From JANXLS01 sp038227045 (lineage in GTDB: Bacteria; Planctomycetota; SZUA-567; H5-PLA8), in the NCBI GenBank assembly GCA_038227045.1, contig JBBRQD010000042.1, positions 1 through 43,628 on the forward strand: a DNA stretch of 43,628 nt. Direction: 5' to 3'. Both the position numbers and the translations under genes were made by a program. The first letter of the stretch is position 1; every line of letters begins with the position of its first letter. Below are positions 15,855-24,397 of the stretch, one piece after another. Below the pieces are notes generated by a model. It had not been told where the DNA came from and did not search any database. It saw nothing but the letters and a program-made list of their open reading frames with translations.

Positions 15855-16976
15855 ATGAAATTCAATTGCGCGGCCGTTGCCGCTGCGTGCGTCTTCTCAT
15901 GGATGAGCGTGCGGACGACGTGGGCCGAAGAACCGAAGGAACCTCCAGTGGTCGTCGAGGTGAAACCCAAGGTCAGCGCCCCCAATGCGCCCAAAGCCGA
16001 TCTTTATAAACTGCCCGAAAATCCAACAGTGAAGTCGTTGCTGGAATTCTGTAAAGCCATTGAAAATCACGAGCCGAAGGACCAAGCCGAATTGGATGAA
16101 ATGAAGGCCAAAGCCTTCGTCGCCTTAAAGAGCGCGTGCCAGCAGATTCTGGCGCTCGAAAAAGGTGATCAGACCGCCGACGGCCGATATGCCCGGCGCG
16201 TGTTGTTGCTCATTCAGTTTAATGACAGCGGCGGTCTGGAGACGGCGGCCGGCAAAAAAGTGCTCGACGAATTCGCCCAGTTTTTGGCCGATCCCAAATA
16301 CACAAATGAAGAAGTGCAAATGGCTGTTGAGGTCGGCCAGATGCTCGAAACTGCCGATCGGAAAAAGGCCGGCGAATTCTATCAGACAGTCTCCAAGCTT
16401 TACGCCACGAACGCAGATCCTAAAATCGCTCTAATCGGAAAAAAGTTGGAAGGTGTCAGCCGCCGTTTGAATTTGATCGGCAACCCGATGGAATTGAAAG
16501 GCACGAAGATCGACGGCAAAGCGTTCGACATCGGCGAATTGAAAGGCAAAGTGGTGCTGGTCGATTTCTGGGCCACCTGGTGCCACTTCTGCGTCGAAGA
16601 AATTCCCAATGTCAAAAAGAACTACGAAGGATACCGCAACAAAGGCTTTGAAGTGGTGGCGATCAGCGCGGATGACGACAAGGAAGCCGTCACCGAATTT
16701 GTAACGCGAAACAAGATCGGCTGGATCAATCTGCACGACGCCGGAGGCAAGAATGCCGCCCTGGAAGTCTACGGCATCATGGGCTTTCCGACGACATTCC
16801 TGATCGGCAAGGACGGCAAAGTCCGCTCGCTCGAAGCGCGCGGCCCAGAACTCGCGGCATTGCTCCAGAAGGAACTGGGCGACCCCGATCCGATCAAGGA
16901 ATTGCCCAAGGCAGAGGTGGCCAAACCCGATCCGTTGAAAGACGCGATCAAGGAAGCTATCAAAGAAGAGAAGTAA
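15855..16976 (+). CDS. exported TlpA-like thioredoxin, paralogue 2
   Basis: This 373-residue protein is built like the gene before it: signal peptide (1-24), Pro/Val/Lys linker, the same N-domain starting YKLPENPTVKSLLEFCK (about 51-205), and a TlpA domain with WCHFC (242-246) and GFPTTFLIGKDG. The N-domains align closely, including the shared LKSACQQILALEKGD and RYARR blocks. AGGGGAT lies upstream of the ATG at 15855. A strong terminator follows at 17014-17045, so transcription of this gene, perhaps with paralogue 1, ends there. The 160-bp gap after paralogue 1 could hold its own promoter, but I see no convincing consensus. Confidence 0.88.
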   Translation: MKFNCAAVAAACVFSWMSVRTTWAEEPKEPPVVVEVKPKVSAPNAPKADLYKLPENPTVKSLLEFCKAIENHEPKDQAELDEMKAKAFVALKSACQQILALEKGDQTADGRYARRVLLLIQFNDSGGLETAAGKKVLDEFAQFLADPKYTNEEVQMAVEVGQMLETADRKKAGEFYQTVSKLYATNADPKIALIGKKLEGVSRRLNLIGNPMELKGTKIDGKAFDIGELKGKVVLVDFWATWCHFCVEEIPNVKKNYEGYRNKGFEVVAISADDDKEAVTEFVTRNKIGWINLHDAGGKNAALEVYGIMGFPTTFLIGKDGKVRSLEARGPELAALLQKELGDPDPIKELPKAEVAKPDPLKDAIKEAIKEEK

Positions 16977-17013
16977 TTCCAGGAACGCAGAAGCATTCTT
17001 CTCACACATTTTG

Positions 17014-17045
17014 AAAGCATCCGCGTTGCGCGGATGCTTTTTTTT
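17014..17045 (+). terminator. Rho-independent terminator
   Basis: A perfect 12-bp stem (17014-17025 with 17029-17040, AAAGCATCCGCG/CGCGGATGCTTT) with a TTG loop runs into a T-run to 17045. It lies 37 bp after the stop of TlpA paralogue 2. It separates paralogue 2 from paralogue 3. Confidence 0.95.
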
Positions 17046-17065
17046 CAAAGGGTCCGCTAAATTGA

Positions 17066-17117
17066 GGTGCAGGTTTGCAGCCTGCATTCCCCAGGTTGCA
17101 GGCAGGAAGCCCGCACC
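17066..17117. repeat. palindromic intergenic repeat ('GGTGCAGG/TTGCAGCC' type)
   Basis: Arms 17066-17086 (GGTGCAGGTTTGCAGCCTGCA) and 17097-17117 (TGCAGGCAGGAAGCCCGCACC) are imperfectly complementary. It lies between the terminator and the TTG start of TlpA paralogue 3. It differs in sequence from the other repeat families in the window. Confidence 0.8.
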
Positions 17118-17139
17118 ACAAAAAGTTGAGGGCCATACC

Positions 17140-18273
17140 TTGAAAACGGTGATCATCGCGATGCTCTGCGGTCTGCTCCTTTCGAGCCGCTTCGCATCGG
17201 CCGAAGAAGGCGACGACCCGCTTGAAAATAGCAAAGCGGCATCCGAGCGCTATAAATTTCCGAAGGGCGCGGATTCCGATGCCCTGATTGAATACTGCCA
17301 GCAGCTTCAGGAATACGAGCCCGAAGACGACGCGGACGCGGAACTCCATGAGAAAAAAATGCCGAAGGCCATCAAAAAGGCCTGCAAGCGCATTCTTGAA
17401 TTGGAAAAGAACGAAGAGTCCGACCAGGCGCGTTACGCCCGCCGTTTCCTGCTGGCCGAAAAGCTGGATACCGCCGGCGAGCTCGACGCGCCCAAAATGG
17501 ACAAGCTTCTCGAAAAAGTGCGCACGTTTTTGATCTCGCCCAAAGCGAACGGGGAAGACGCGGACGTGGCGTCCGCACTCGCCGATTTTCTAGGCGACCG
17601 CGCATCGCCCAAATCCATTGAATGGAGCCGGAAAGTCGGTCAGGAACTGGCCGCGCACAAAGACCACGATCTGGCGGCGGCTGGGAAAATTTTATTGGGC
17701 ACGGCGCGCCGCCTGAGCCTCATCGGCAAGCCCCTGGCGCTGAAAGGGACCACGTTGGACGGCAAAGCATTCGACATCACCAGCCTGAAAGACAAAGTCG
17801 TGCTCGTCGTTTTCTGGGCCTCGTGGTGCGCTCATTGCCAGGATGAAATCCCCATAATGAAGGAAAACTACGGCGCGTACCACTCGAAAGGGTTTGAAGT
17901 GGTCGCGATCAGTGCCGACGACGACCGCGGCGAATTGGATGAATTCATAAAATTAGAGCGGATTCCGTGGATCAATCTGTATGAAAAGGATGGCAAACAC
18001 CCGGCTATGGACGAACTCGGCATCAATGGATTTCCGTCTACATTAATGGTAGGCAAGGACGGAAAAGTGGCCCTACTCAACGTTCGCGACAAGGCGCTGG
18101 GTGATCAGTTGAAGAAACTCCTGGGCGAGCCGGTGGCCGGCAACGAAACCCCAGAACCGAAGAAAAAAGAACCATCGCGCAAGAAGGAACCCAAAAAAGA
18201 CCCCGCGCCTGAAAAAGACGATCCCCAGGGCAGCGACTCTATTGAGGAGCTGAAAAAGAAGTTTACGTTTTGA
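17140..18273 (+). CDS. exported TlpA-like thioredoxin, paralogue 3
   Basis: This 377-residue third member has a signal peptide (1-21, core IIAMLCGLLL, cut after FASA), the shared N-domain starting YKFPKGADSDALIEYC (about 38-190), a TlpA domain with WCAHC (229-233) in place of WCHFC, and a long Lys/Pro/Glu tail (from about 345, KKKEPSRKKEPKKD). The TTG at 17140 is preferred: GAGGG lies seven bases before it and the signal peptide begins there; frames open further upstream only cross the repeat. It is the most diverged of the three. The changed residue between the cysteines would alter the redox potential, which is inference. Confidence 0.87.
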   Translation: MKTVIIAMLCGLLLSSRFASAEEGDDPLENSKAASERYKFPKGADSDALIEYCQQLQEYEPEDDADAELHEKKMPKAIKKACKRILELEKNEESDQARYARRFLLAEKLDTAGELDAPKMDKLLEKVRTFLISPKANGEDADVASALADFLGDRASPKSIEWSRKVGQELAAHKDHDLAAAGKILLGTARRLSLIGKPLALKGTTLDGKAFDITSLKDKVVLVVFWASWCAHCQDEIPIMKENYGAYHSKGFEVVAISADDDRGELDEFIKLERIPWINLYEKDGKHPAMDELGINGFPSTLMVGKDGKVALLNVRDKALGDQLKKLLGEPVAGNETPEPKKKEPSRKKEPKKDPAPEKDDPQGSDSIEELKKKFTF

Positions 18274-18320
18274 TACCGCAAACGAAAATTGGGTGTCAGA
18301 CGCTTTTTTCAAGCTGCTCC

Positions 18321-18349
18321 TTGACATATTTTCGGAAAAGTTCTAAAGT
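18321..18349 (+). promoter_or_regulatory. sigma70-type promoter
   Basis: TTGACA at 18321-18326, a 17-base spacer, then TAAAGT at 18344-18349. It is placed 73 bases before the first BRCT-protein gene. The leader then holds a small hairpin (CGCAC/GTGCG, around 18388-18405) before the GGGGGAG ribosome site. Confidence 0.65.
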
Positions 18350-18422
18350 CAAGTACTACAAACTACATAATTGAGTTCCGCATATCGCACTGATCCGTGC
18401 GGGTGCGCAGGGGGAGCGGTCG

Positions 18423-19700
18423 ATGAAAAGCGAATTGGGCGTTATTTTAATGGTGATATTGCTCGCCATCCTGTCGATCGTATTCGGCGTGATAGCCTAT
18501 TTTAATTTCAAGGACATCGACGGGAATGACAAGCCCGATCAGGCCTATAGCGCCTTGATCGAAAAAGAAAAGCAAACCACGCGCGAACTGGAAGGCCAGA
18601 TCGAAGAATACCAGGAAAAGAAGGCCGTTTTCAGCCAGCAAATCACGAAAACGCTGCAACTTGGGGAATACTACAAAGCGCAGTCGAACGCCTTCAAAAT
18701 TGCGCATGAAAAGCGCTTGGGGCTTGCGAAGACGGGAAAAGATTTCGAGCAACTGGTGAAGGATATCTCCGGCGTCGTTACTAAAATGAAAACGAAGACA
18801 CTCGGCCAGGTCGAGGGGGATATCACCACCGCGCGCACCGATATGGAAAAAAAGCTGGCTGACGCAACCGCCAAGAAAGCCGTGATTCAAGCCGAAGTTC
18901 TGGCCAAGAAAAACGACTTCCAGGCCGCTGGCAAAAAGCACGTCGTTGAAATGAATTATGTCAATTCGCAGTTGGGCGACACGAAACAGGTGTTGCGCGA
19001 TTTGACCACGCGCGAAGTGATTCACGCCAAAATTCTCGATCACGCCGACGGCAAAGTCGTGCTGGCCGACTACGAGCGCAATTTCGCGTCGATCGATCTG
19101 GGCACGGGCGATGGCGTCAAAAACGGCTTTCGATTCGAAGTGTTCGCCATGCTGCCCGGCAACAAGCATGTGACGAAGGCATTCATCGAAGTGCGCGACG
19201 CCGGCGAAAAGCAGTCGCAGTGCGTCGTGCTGCGGCGCCCGGTCGTCCTGCCTCAGGATTCGCTTTCCGGTTACATTGCCACCGAGCCCGAAGAAAAGTA
19301 CAGCCCGATAGCGAAATCCGGCAAGGCGGGCGCGTCCGCGGAAAGAATGAGCGGCGGCAAAGTCGTCATGAGCGGCCAGACGCTCGAGAATCCGATTGTC
19401 GATGGCGATCTCATTCAAAATCCGTTCTACGAAGCCGGCGTTCAGCGCGTGTTTTATATTGCCGGATCGAAGGAAGTCGTCGGCGAACGCCAGAAGGGCG
19501 CCATTCAATACCGCTGGACGGAAATTCGAGACGCCGCCGAACGCTATGGCGCGAAGGTGCTGACTGCGGTGGATACCAGCGTGAATTACGTCATCGCCCA
19601 GAAAAATCCGCAGGATGACCCGGAATTCAAGAAGGCCGTGGACTTGGGAATTCCGGTCATTTACGAATGGGAACTGTTCCGCTTTTTGGACAATAATTAA
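18423..19700 (+). CDS. membrane-anchored coiled-coil protein with C-terminal BRCT-like domain
   Basis: This 425-residue protein is not recognised as a named gene. One N-terminal membrane helix (about 7-27) is followed by a long Lys/Glu/Gln-rich coiled coil (about 41-195). A beta domain (about 197-290) carries FASIDLGTGDGVKNGFRFEV, close to the 'I.LG..DGV..G..F.V' repeat found in FlgT/CsgG-type proteins. The end (about 340-422) reads as a BRCT-like domain: VFYIAGS, IRDAAERYGAKVL, TSVNYVIAQ and LGIPVIYEWELFRFL. BRCT domains normally bind phosphopeptides or DNA ends. The helix orientation, and so the side of the membrane the BRCT lies on, is not clear. A GGGGGAG site precedes the ATG. The next gene has the same plan. 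Confidence 0.82.
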   Translation: MKSELGVILMVILLAILSIVFGVIAYFNFKDIDGNDKPDQAYSALIEKEKQTTRELEGQIEEYQEKKAVFSQQITKTLQLGEYYKAQSNAFKIAHEKRLGLAKTGKDFEQLVKDISGVVTKMKTKTLGQVEGDITTARTDMEKKLADATAKKAVIQAEVLAKKNDFQAAGKKHVVEMNYVNSQLGDTKQVLRDLTTREVIHAKILDHADGKVVLADYERNFASIDLGTGDGVKNGFRFEVFAMLPGNKHVTKAFIEVRDAGEKQSQCVVLRRPVVLPQDSLSGYIATEPEEKYSPIAKSGKAGASAERMSGGKVVMSGQTLENPIVDGDLIQNPFYEAGVQRVFYIAGSKEVVGERQKGAIQYRWTEIRDAAERYGAKVLTAVDTSVNYVIAQKNPQDDPEFKKAVDLGIPVIYEWELFRFLDNN

Positions 19701-19762
19701 ATCCTAATCCCTCAAAACGCTCGTGTTCGTTACATCGGTTTCTTTCAGTGCAAGGATGGAAA

Positions 19763-21559
19763 ATGTCTACCAAACAAGCGACGCTCTACACGCTCATGAT
19801 TTTCTTTCTGGCCATCTTGCTGTTTGCGATGGGCGCATGGCTCAAATCCAGCATGGAATTGAATCAAAAGAAAAATATTCTCGCAGCGTTGAAAGAAACA
19901 AACGTAGGCCTGAAACATACGCTTGAGGGCGGGGCCGATATCAAGGGGTTGATCAACGAAGTCAAAGATCCGCAGGAAGGGCTTGAAAAGCGCGCCAGTG
20001 AAGTGCTCGCCTTGGTTCCGCTCTTGAAAAGCAATCCTGGCGATCCGGCCGCTCCCGGCATGGAAGAACTCGAGAAGAAATACCAGGACCTTCAGCAGGC
20101 GGTGGCCGACGCGTGGACCAAAGATGCCGTGGCCGCGTTGAACCTTTCCAAGAAAGATCGCGAACAGCAGGAAGCGGACATTACTGGCGCGTTGAAGCGT
20201 CTGTCCGATCAGCGCAAGGAAAAGGAAGATAAAGAGGGCGCCGCGATAAAGGATTTGGAGCAGGAAGAATCGACGAAAGAGACCGAACTGAAGAAAATCG
20301 CGCAGGAAACTTCGAAGATGACACAGGATCTCGAAACCGTCCGTTTCGAACACGAAGCGACTCAGCAGAAAGTGACGGAAGTCAGTCGCGATCTCAGCAA
20401 GGTCAAGGCGATTGTCAAGCAAGGCTTGATCGTTGGTGCCGATAAAAATGCGAAGATCGCGTACATCGATCTGGGTACGCGAAGCGGCGTACGGAACGGC
20501 ATGCTCTTCGACATCTATTCCGGCATGCACCGCCATCTCGTGAGGAAGGGCAAACTGGAAGTGTCCGACGCCGGCCCGTTCTCCTCAAAATGCATTCTAC
20601 TGCTGGAAGCACGCGAGAATCGCTGGGATCCCATCAGTGGCTGGATTCCGGACAGCCCCGCAAAAATTTATTCTCCCTTTGTCGCCGGCGGACCGGATGA
20701 AACCGATGCGGTCGAACTGGTCGCACGCAAGACGGTCAAGGACAAAATTGAAGCCATACGGATCGAAAAAATCGCCAAGGAACAAGGTCTGGAAGCCGCG
20801 GAGGAAGCGCGTGCCGAAGGCAAAGGCAGCACGGTTCCGCCCTCCGATTTGAGTCTGTCGCTGACTCCGGTCGACGCGGGCGATTGGATCTTCAATGCCG
20901 ATTTCATCCCCATCGTGACGACGGATGAATTCCATGCGCAAATGCGCGACGAATTGAAGACGATGCGGGACGTGAACGTCGGATCGCTGACATTCTATAT
21001 CGCCGACACCGTGCGCACCTACCGCAAGGAATACATCAAGCGCCTCTGCGATCACAACGGCTGCAAGGTCTCCGAAGCGATGAATCCCAACGTCAATATC
21101 GTGGTCACCGGCGCCGGCTTTACAAGTCTGGAACTGGTGAAGGAACGCAACGCCTCGAAGAAGGGCAAGGAAAATCTGAAGGACGACGACAAGAATCTCA
21201 TCGCCACTGAGGCCGCATTGGAAGACGCCAAAAAATACGCAGCCGACGTCCTCCCCGAAGACGAAGTGGAGGCGTTCTTCGATCGCCGCCAGCGCAAGCA
21301 GGAATTGATTCGCGGTAAAGTGGCTCAGCCCGGCCGCAGCACGTTCTTCATCGCGGGCAAAACCAGAAACCGCTCCCCAGAACTGCTGGCCAAATATATT
21401 CAGGACAACGGCGGCCTCGTGGCGACGGACATCGAAGCCAAAGTCGACTATATCGTCGTCGGTGAAAGCCCGGACGACACGTTCGTCGAGAAGATCAAGA
21501 AGCTCGGCTTGAAGATCGTCCGTGAAGAGGAATTGCCGACATTGCTTGGCATCAAGTAA
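19763..21559 (+). CDS. membrane-anchored coiled-coil protein with two BRCT-like domains
   Basis: This 598-residue protein follows the same plan as the gene before it. A membrane helix (about 8-27) precedes a long coiled coil (about 34-220) and the beta domain with KIAYIDLGTRSGVRNGMLFDI (230-251). A charged helical insert follows (about 315-400). The first BRCT-like domain (about 407-500) has LTFYIADTVRTY, CDHNGCKVSEAM and VNIVVTG. The second (about 525-597) is a clear BRCT: FFIAGKT, LLAKYIQDNGGLVA, VDYIVVGE and KKLGLKIVREEELPTLL, much like the BRCT of bacterial DNA ligase. Lysines cluster after the helix, so the positive-inside rule weakly favours a cytoplasmic C-terminus. AAGGA six bases upstream selects the ATG at 19763. 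The 62-bp gap suggests an operon. Confidence 0.85.
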   Translation: MSTKQATLYTLMIFFLAILLFAMGAWLKSSMELNQKKNILAALKETNVGLKHTLEGGADIKGLINEVKDPQEGLEKRASEVLALVPLLKSNPGDPAAPGMEELEKKYQDLQQAVADAWTKDAVAALNLSKKDREQQEADITGALKRLSDQRKEKEDKEGAAIKDLEQEESTKETELKKIAQETSKMTQDLETVRFEHEATQQKVTEVSRDLSKVKAIVKQGLIVGADKNAKIAYIDLGTRSGVRNGMLFDIYSGMHRHLVRKGKLEVSDAGPFSSKCILLLEARENRWDPISGWIPDSPAKIYSPFVAGGPDETDAVELVARKTVKDKIEAIRIEKIAKEQGLEAAEEARAEGKGSTVPPSDLSLSLTPVDAGDWIFNADFIPIVTTDEFHAQMRDELKTMRDVNVGSLTFYIADTVRTYRKEYIKRLCDHNGCKVSEAMNPNVNIVVTGAGFTSLELVKERNASKKGKENLKDDDKNLIATEAALEDAKKYAADVLPEDEVEAFFDRRQRKQELIRGKVAQPGRSTFFIAGKTRNRSPELLAKYIQDNGGLVATDIEAKVDYIVVGESPDDTFVEKIKKLGLKIVREEELPTLLGIK

Positions 21560-21587
21560 TTTTCCATATCCTTGCAGATTCAGAGGC

Positions 21588-21752
21588 TATTGACCCGCGC
21601 ATTTCTAAAGCATCATTCTCGCTTGCGGCGGGCGGCGTTGAACTTCGTTGGTCTCGCACGGCGTATCCTCTTGATACGCCTTTGCTCGACCGCCTCGTTC
21701 AACTTGCCCGGCGCGGCGCGATAATGACGCTTTAGAAACGCGCGGGTCAATA
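21588..21752. repeat. 165-bp palindromic element, copy 2 (complete)
   Basis: The element begins TATTGACCCGCGC and ends GCGCGGGTCAATA. The two outer 25-base ends match as inverted repeats with two differences, and the pairing continues inward to a GGCGTATC/GATACGCC hairpin at the centre, so the whole unit can fold into one long stem. TA lies at both outer edges. Copy 3 is at 21854-22018 and a cut copy is at 1-139. There is no transposase in it, which fits a MITE- or REP-like element mobilised in trans. Confidence 0.93.
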
Positions 21753-21853
21753 AAGTAATCGCAAATGAACGCGAATGAACACGGATTGCCGCGGATGAGT
21801 TTTTAAGAGCATTCATCCGCGGTAATTTGCGTGTATCTGCGTTCATCCGCGAT
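21753..21853. repeat. long palindrome between two 165-bp elements
   Basis: Arms of about 44 bases (from AATCGCAAATGAACGCGAAT to ATTCATCCGCGG...CGCGATT) are complementary with few mismatches. The sequence is rich in GCGGATGAACGC/CGCGAATGAAC units, like the short unit at 39287-39320. It is flanked exactly by the two 165-bp palindromes. No gene is seen in it. Confidence 0.85.
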
Positions 21854-22018
21854 TATTGACCCGCGCATTTCTAAAGCATCGTTCTCGCTTGCGGCGGGCG
21901 GCGTTGGACTTCGTTGGCCTCGCACCGCGTATCCTCTTAATACGCCTTTGCTCGACCGCCTCGTTCAACTTGCCCGGCGCGGCGCGATAACGACGCTTTA
22001 GAAATGCGCGGGTCAATA
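21854..22018. repeat. 165-bp palindromic element, copy 3 (complete)
   Basis: Same length and ends as copy 2, with scattered substitutions (for example ATAACGACGC for ATAATGACGC), in the same orientation. It lies 99 bases before the thrC start, so the thrC promoter must be inside or just after it. Confidence 0.93.
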
Positions 22019-22117
22019 AGTTTGGTCCTTGATTGCACTCTAAATCTCCATTCGACGCGCCTATTTTGTTTCAATCCACAAATTGCGGATTGCGTTTCTT
22101 TCATTATAATTTTCTCC

Positions 22118-23515
22118 ATGAATAACGAGTTGGCCTTTCAACAGTGCATCGACCCGTCCTGCGGCGCGACGTTTGGTGTCGCCGAAGTCCTTAACGGATG
22201 TCCGCAATGCGGGTCGCTCCTGGACGTCCGTTACGATTGGAGCCGCATGGCGCTGCCCAAATCGTTGCGCGACTTCGAGGCCAAATGGGCGACGCGGCGC
22301 AACCCGCTGCATTTCTCAGGCGTCTGGCGGTTCAAGGAATTGCTGAACTATGCGCCTGACGATTGCGTCGCCACCATCGGCGAAGGCCAGACGCTGTTGC
22401 ACTCCGAACCGGCCGTGGCTGCATACGTGGGCATGGACGATGTGCATCTTCAATATGAGGGCCTGAATCCAACCGGCTCCTTTAAAGACAACGGCATGAC
22501 CGCCGGCTTCACGCACGCGCGAATGGTTGGCGCACGCAAGATGGCGTGCGCCAGCACTGGAAATACATCGTCGAGCATGGCCGCCTACGCCGCCGCCGCG
22601 CCTGCGGTGAATGGCAAGAAATGCGAAGCCGTGGTCTTCGTCGGTTCCGGCCGCATCGCGATGGGCAAACTCTCTCAAGGTCTGGACTATGGCGCGAAGA
22701 CGCTACAGATTCTCGGCCACTTCGACGACGCCATGCGCCGCGTCAAGGAAGCCAGCAAAGCGCTGGGAATTTATCTGCTCAACTCCGTCAATCCGTTCCG
22801 GCTCGAAGGCCAGAAAACGATCATGCTGCGCGTGCTGGAGGGTCTGGACTGGCAGGTGCCGGACTGGATCGTAGTGCCCGGTGGAAATCTCGGCAATACG
22901 TCGGCGTTCGGCAAGGCATTTTACGAACTCAAGCAAATCGGATTGATCGACCGAATGCCACGTATTGCGGTCGTCAACGCCGCGGGCGCGAACACGCTCC
23001 ACCGGCTCTACAACCAACTCGGGCTGCGCTGGAACGGGGGCCGCTACGACAAGGCAAAGATCGATCAATTTTACGCGGCGATGGACGCCGAGCAGCGGCA
23101 GGCGAACACCATCGCCAGCGCCATCGAAATCAATCGCCCGGTCAATCTCGTCAAGGCGTTGCGCGCGCTGGAGTGGACCCACGGCGTGGTGACCGATGTG
23201 ACCGATCAGGAGATCATGGACGCCAAGGCGATCGTCGGCAGGGCCGGCATCGGTTGCGAGCCGGCCAGCGCGGCGAGCGTCGCAGGCCTCAAGAAATTTG
23301 TCGAAAGCGGCATCATCGGGAAAAGTGAACGCGCCGTGTGCATCGTCACAGGTCATCAACTCAAATCCGCCGACGCTACAGTCGGTTATCACAGCCTGCA
23401 CGGCGAAGAATTGAGCAAGGCATTCAGCGACTTTAATATTACACGGAATCCGTACGCCAATCCGCCGGTGCAGGTCAAGAACGATTTGGAGGAGATTCTG
23501 AAGGCGCTGGCGTGA
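22118..23515 (+). CDS. thrC: threonine synthase
   Basis: Threonine synthase converts O-phosphohomoserine to threonine with PLP. The 465-residue product starts with a zinc-ribbon-like set of cysteines (C10, C15, C28, C31), typical of the longer threonine synthases. The PLP lysine lies in NPTGSFKDNG (K123). ASTGNTSSSMAAYAA is the phosphate-binding region, and VPGGNLGNTSAFGKA and CIVTGHQLK follow. The upstream frame is open to 22004 but crosses the repeat; the ATG at 22118 fits the family N-terminus, with no clear ribosome site. dapB follows 69 bp later, grouping two aspartate-family steps. Confidence 0.94.
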   Translation: MNNELAFQQCIDPSCGATFGVAEVLNGCPQCGSLLDVRYDWSRMALPKSLRDFEAKWATRRNPLHFSGVWRFKELLNYAPDDCVATIGEGQTLLHSEPAVAAYVGMDDVHLQYEGLNPTGSFKDNGMTAGFTHARMVGARKMACASTGNTSSSMAAYAAAAPAVNGKKCEAVVFVGSGRIAMGKLSQGLDYGAKTLQILGHFDDAMRRVKEASKALGIYLLNSVNPFRLEGQKTIMLRVLEGLDWQVPDWIVVPGGNLGNTSAFGKAFYELKQIGLIDRMPRIAVVNAAGANTLHRLYNQLGLRWNGGRYDKAKIDQFYAAMDAEQRQANTIASAIEINRPVNLVKALRALEWTHGVVTDVTDQEIMDAKAIVGRAGIGCEPASAASVAGLKKFVESGIIGKSERAVCIVTGHQLKSADATVGYHSLHGEELSKAFSDFNITRNPYANPPVQVKNDLEEILKALA

Positions 23516-23584
23516 TGAAAAGAGCGCAGGATATAGATTTAATCGCGATCATCTGCAAGATAATTTTCAAGGAATCTACTTAAC

Positions 23585-24397
23585 ATGCCCGTGAACGTTT
23601 GCATTGCCGGCGCGGCCGGACGAATGGGCCAGCGCCTGATTGCGCTCGGCCTCGAAGACCCCGAAATCAAAGTCGCTTATGCGCTTGAAACGCAGGGCCA
23701 TGCGTGGATCGGCAAGGATGCCGGCGTGGCCAGCGGGCTCGGCCGCACGATCGGCGCGCCCGTCGCGAGCAGCATCTGCCCGAACTGCGGCGTCGAAGTC
23801 GTGATCGATTTCACGATCCATTCCGCCGCCACCGCGCTCGCCGAAGAAGCCGCCGATCTGGGCATTCCCATTGTTATTGGCACGACCGGAATGAGCGCTG
23901 ACGAGAAGAAGCGAATTGCCGCCGCCGCGACTAAAATTCCCATCATCCACGCGCCCAATTTTTCGGTCGGCGTGAACGTGCTCTTCAAACTCGCGACGCT
24001 TGCCGCGCGCACGCTCGGCGAAGCCTACGACATCGAAATTGTCGAGGCGCATCACAATCAGAAGGCCGACGCGCCCAGCGGCACCGCGCTGGGTTTGGCC
24101 GAAGCGATTACGAAAGGCCTCAATACGACTGTCGATGAGGTCGCCGTGTACGGACGCGAAGGCATCACAGGAAAGCGCACCAAAAAAGAGATCGGCATCC
24201 ATGCCGTGCGCATGGCCGATGTGGTCGGCGAACACACCGCGTATTTTGCCATTGGCGGCGAGCGCATTGAATTGACGCACAGGGCATCGAGCCGCGACAC
24301 GTTCGCGCGCGGCGCCTTGCGCGCGGCCAAATGGCTCGTCCGCGAAAAACGCGCGCCCGGGTTCTACACGATGGCTCAAGTGCTGGAGCTCGAATGA
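23585..24397 (+). CDS. dapB: 4-hydroxy-tetrahydrodipicolinate reductase
   Basis: DapB reduces hydroxy-tetrahydrodipicolinate with NAD(P)H on the way to diaminopimelate and lysine. The 270-residue length is typical. The nucleotide-binding start VCIAGAAGRMGQRLI, the VVIGTTGMS block, APNFSVGVN and the signature EIVEAHHNQKADAPSGTAL are all present, with the general-acid His and the catalytic Lys. AAGGAAT lies about 11 bases upstream. Its TGA overlaps the next ATG (ATGA), so the LarA-like protein is translated with it. Confidence 0.95.
   Translation: MPVNVCIAGAAGRMGQRLIALGLEDPEIKVAYALETQGHAWIGKDAGVASGLGRTIGAPVASSICPNCGVEVVIDFTIHSAATALAEEAADLGIPIVIGTTGMSADEKKRIAAAATKIPIIHAPNFSVGVNVLFKLATLAARTLGEAYDIEIVEAHHNQKADAPSGTALGLAEAITKGLNTTVDEVAVYGREGITGKRTKKEIGIHAVRMADVVGEHTAYFAIGGERIELTHRASSRDTFARGALRAAKWLVREKRAPGFYTMAQVLELE

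Noticed and set aside
21613..22119. Short open frames inside the 165-bp palindromes
   Set aside because: They follow the dyad-symmetric repeat sequence, overlap both strands and have no ribosome site or domain.
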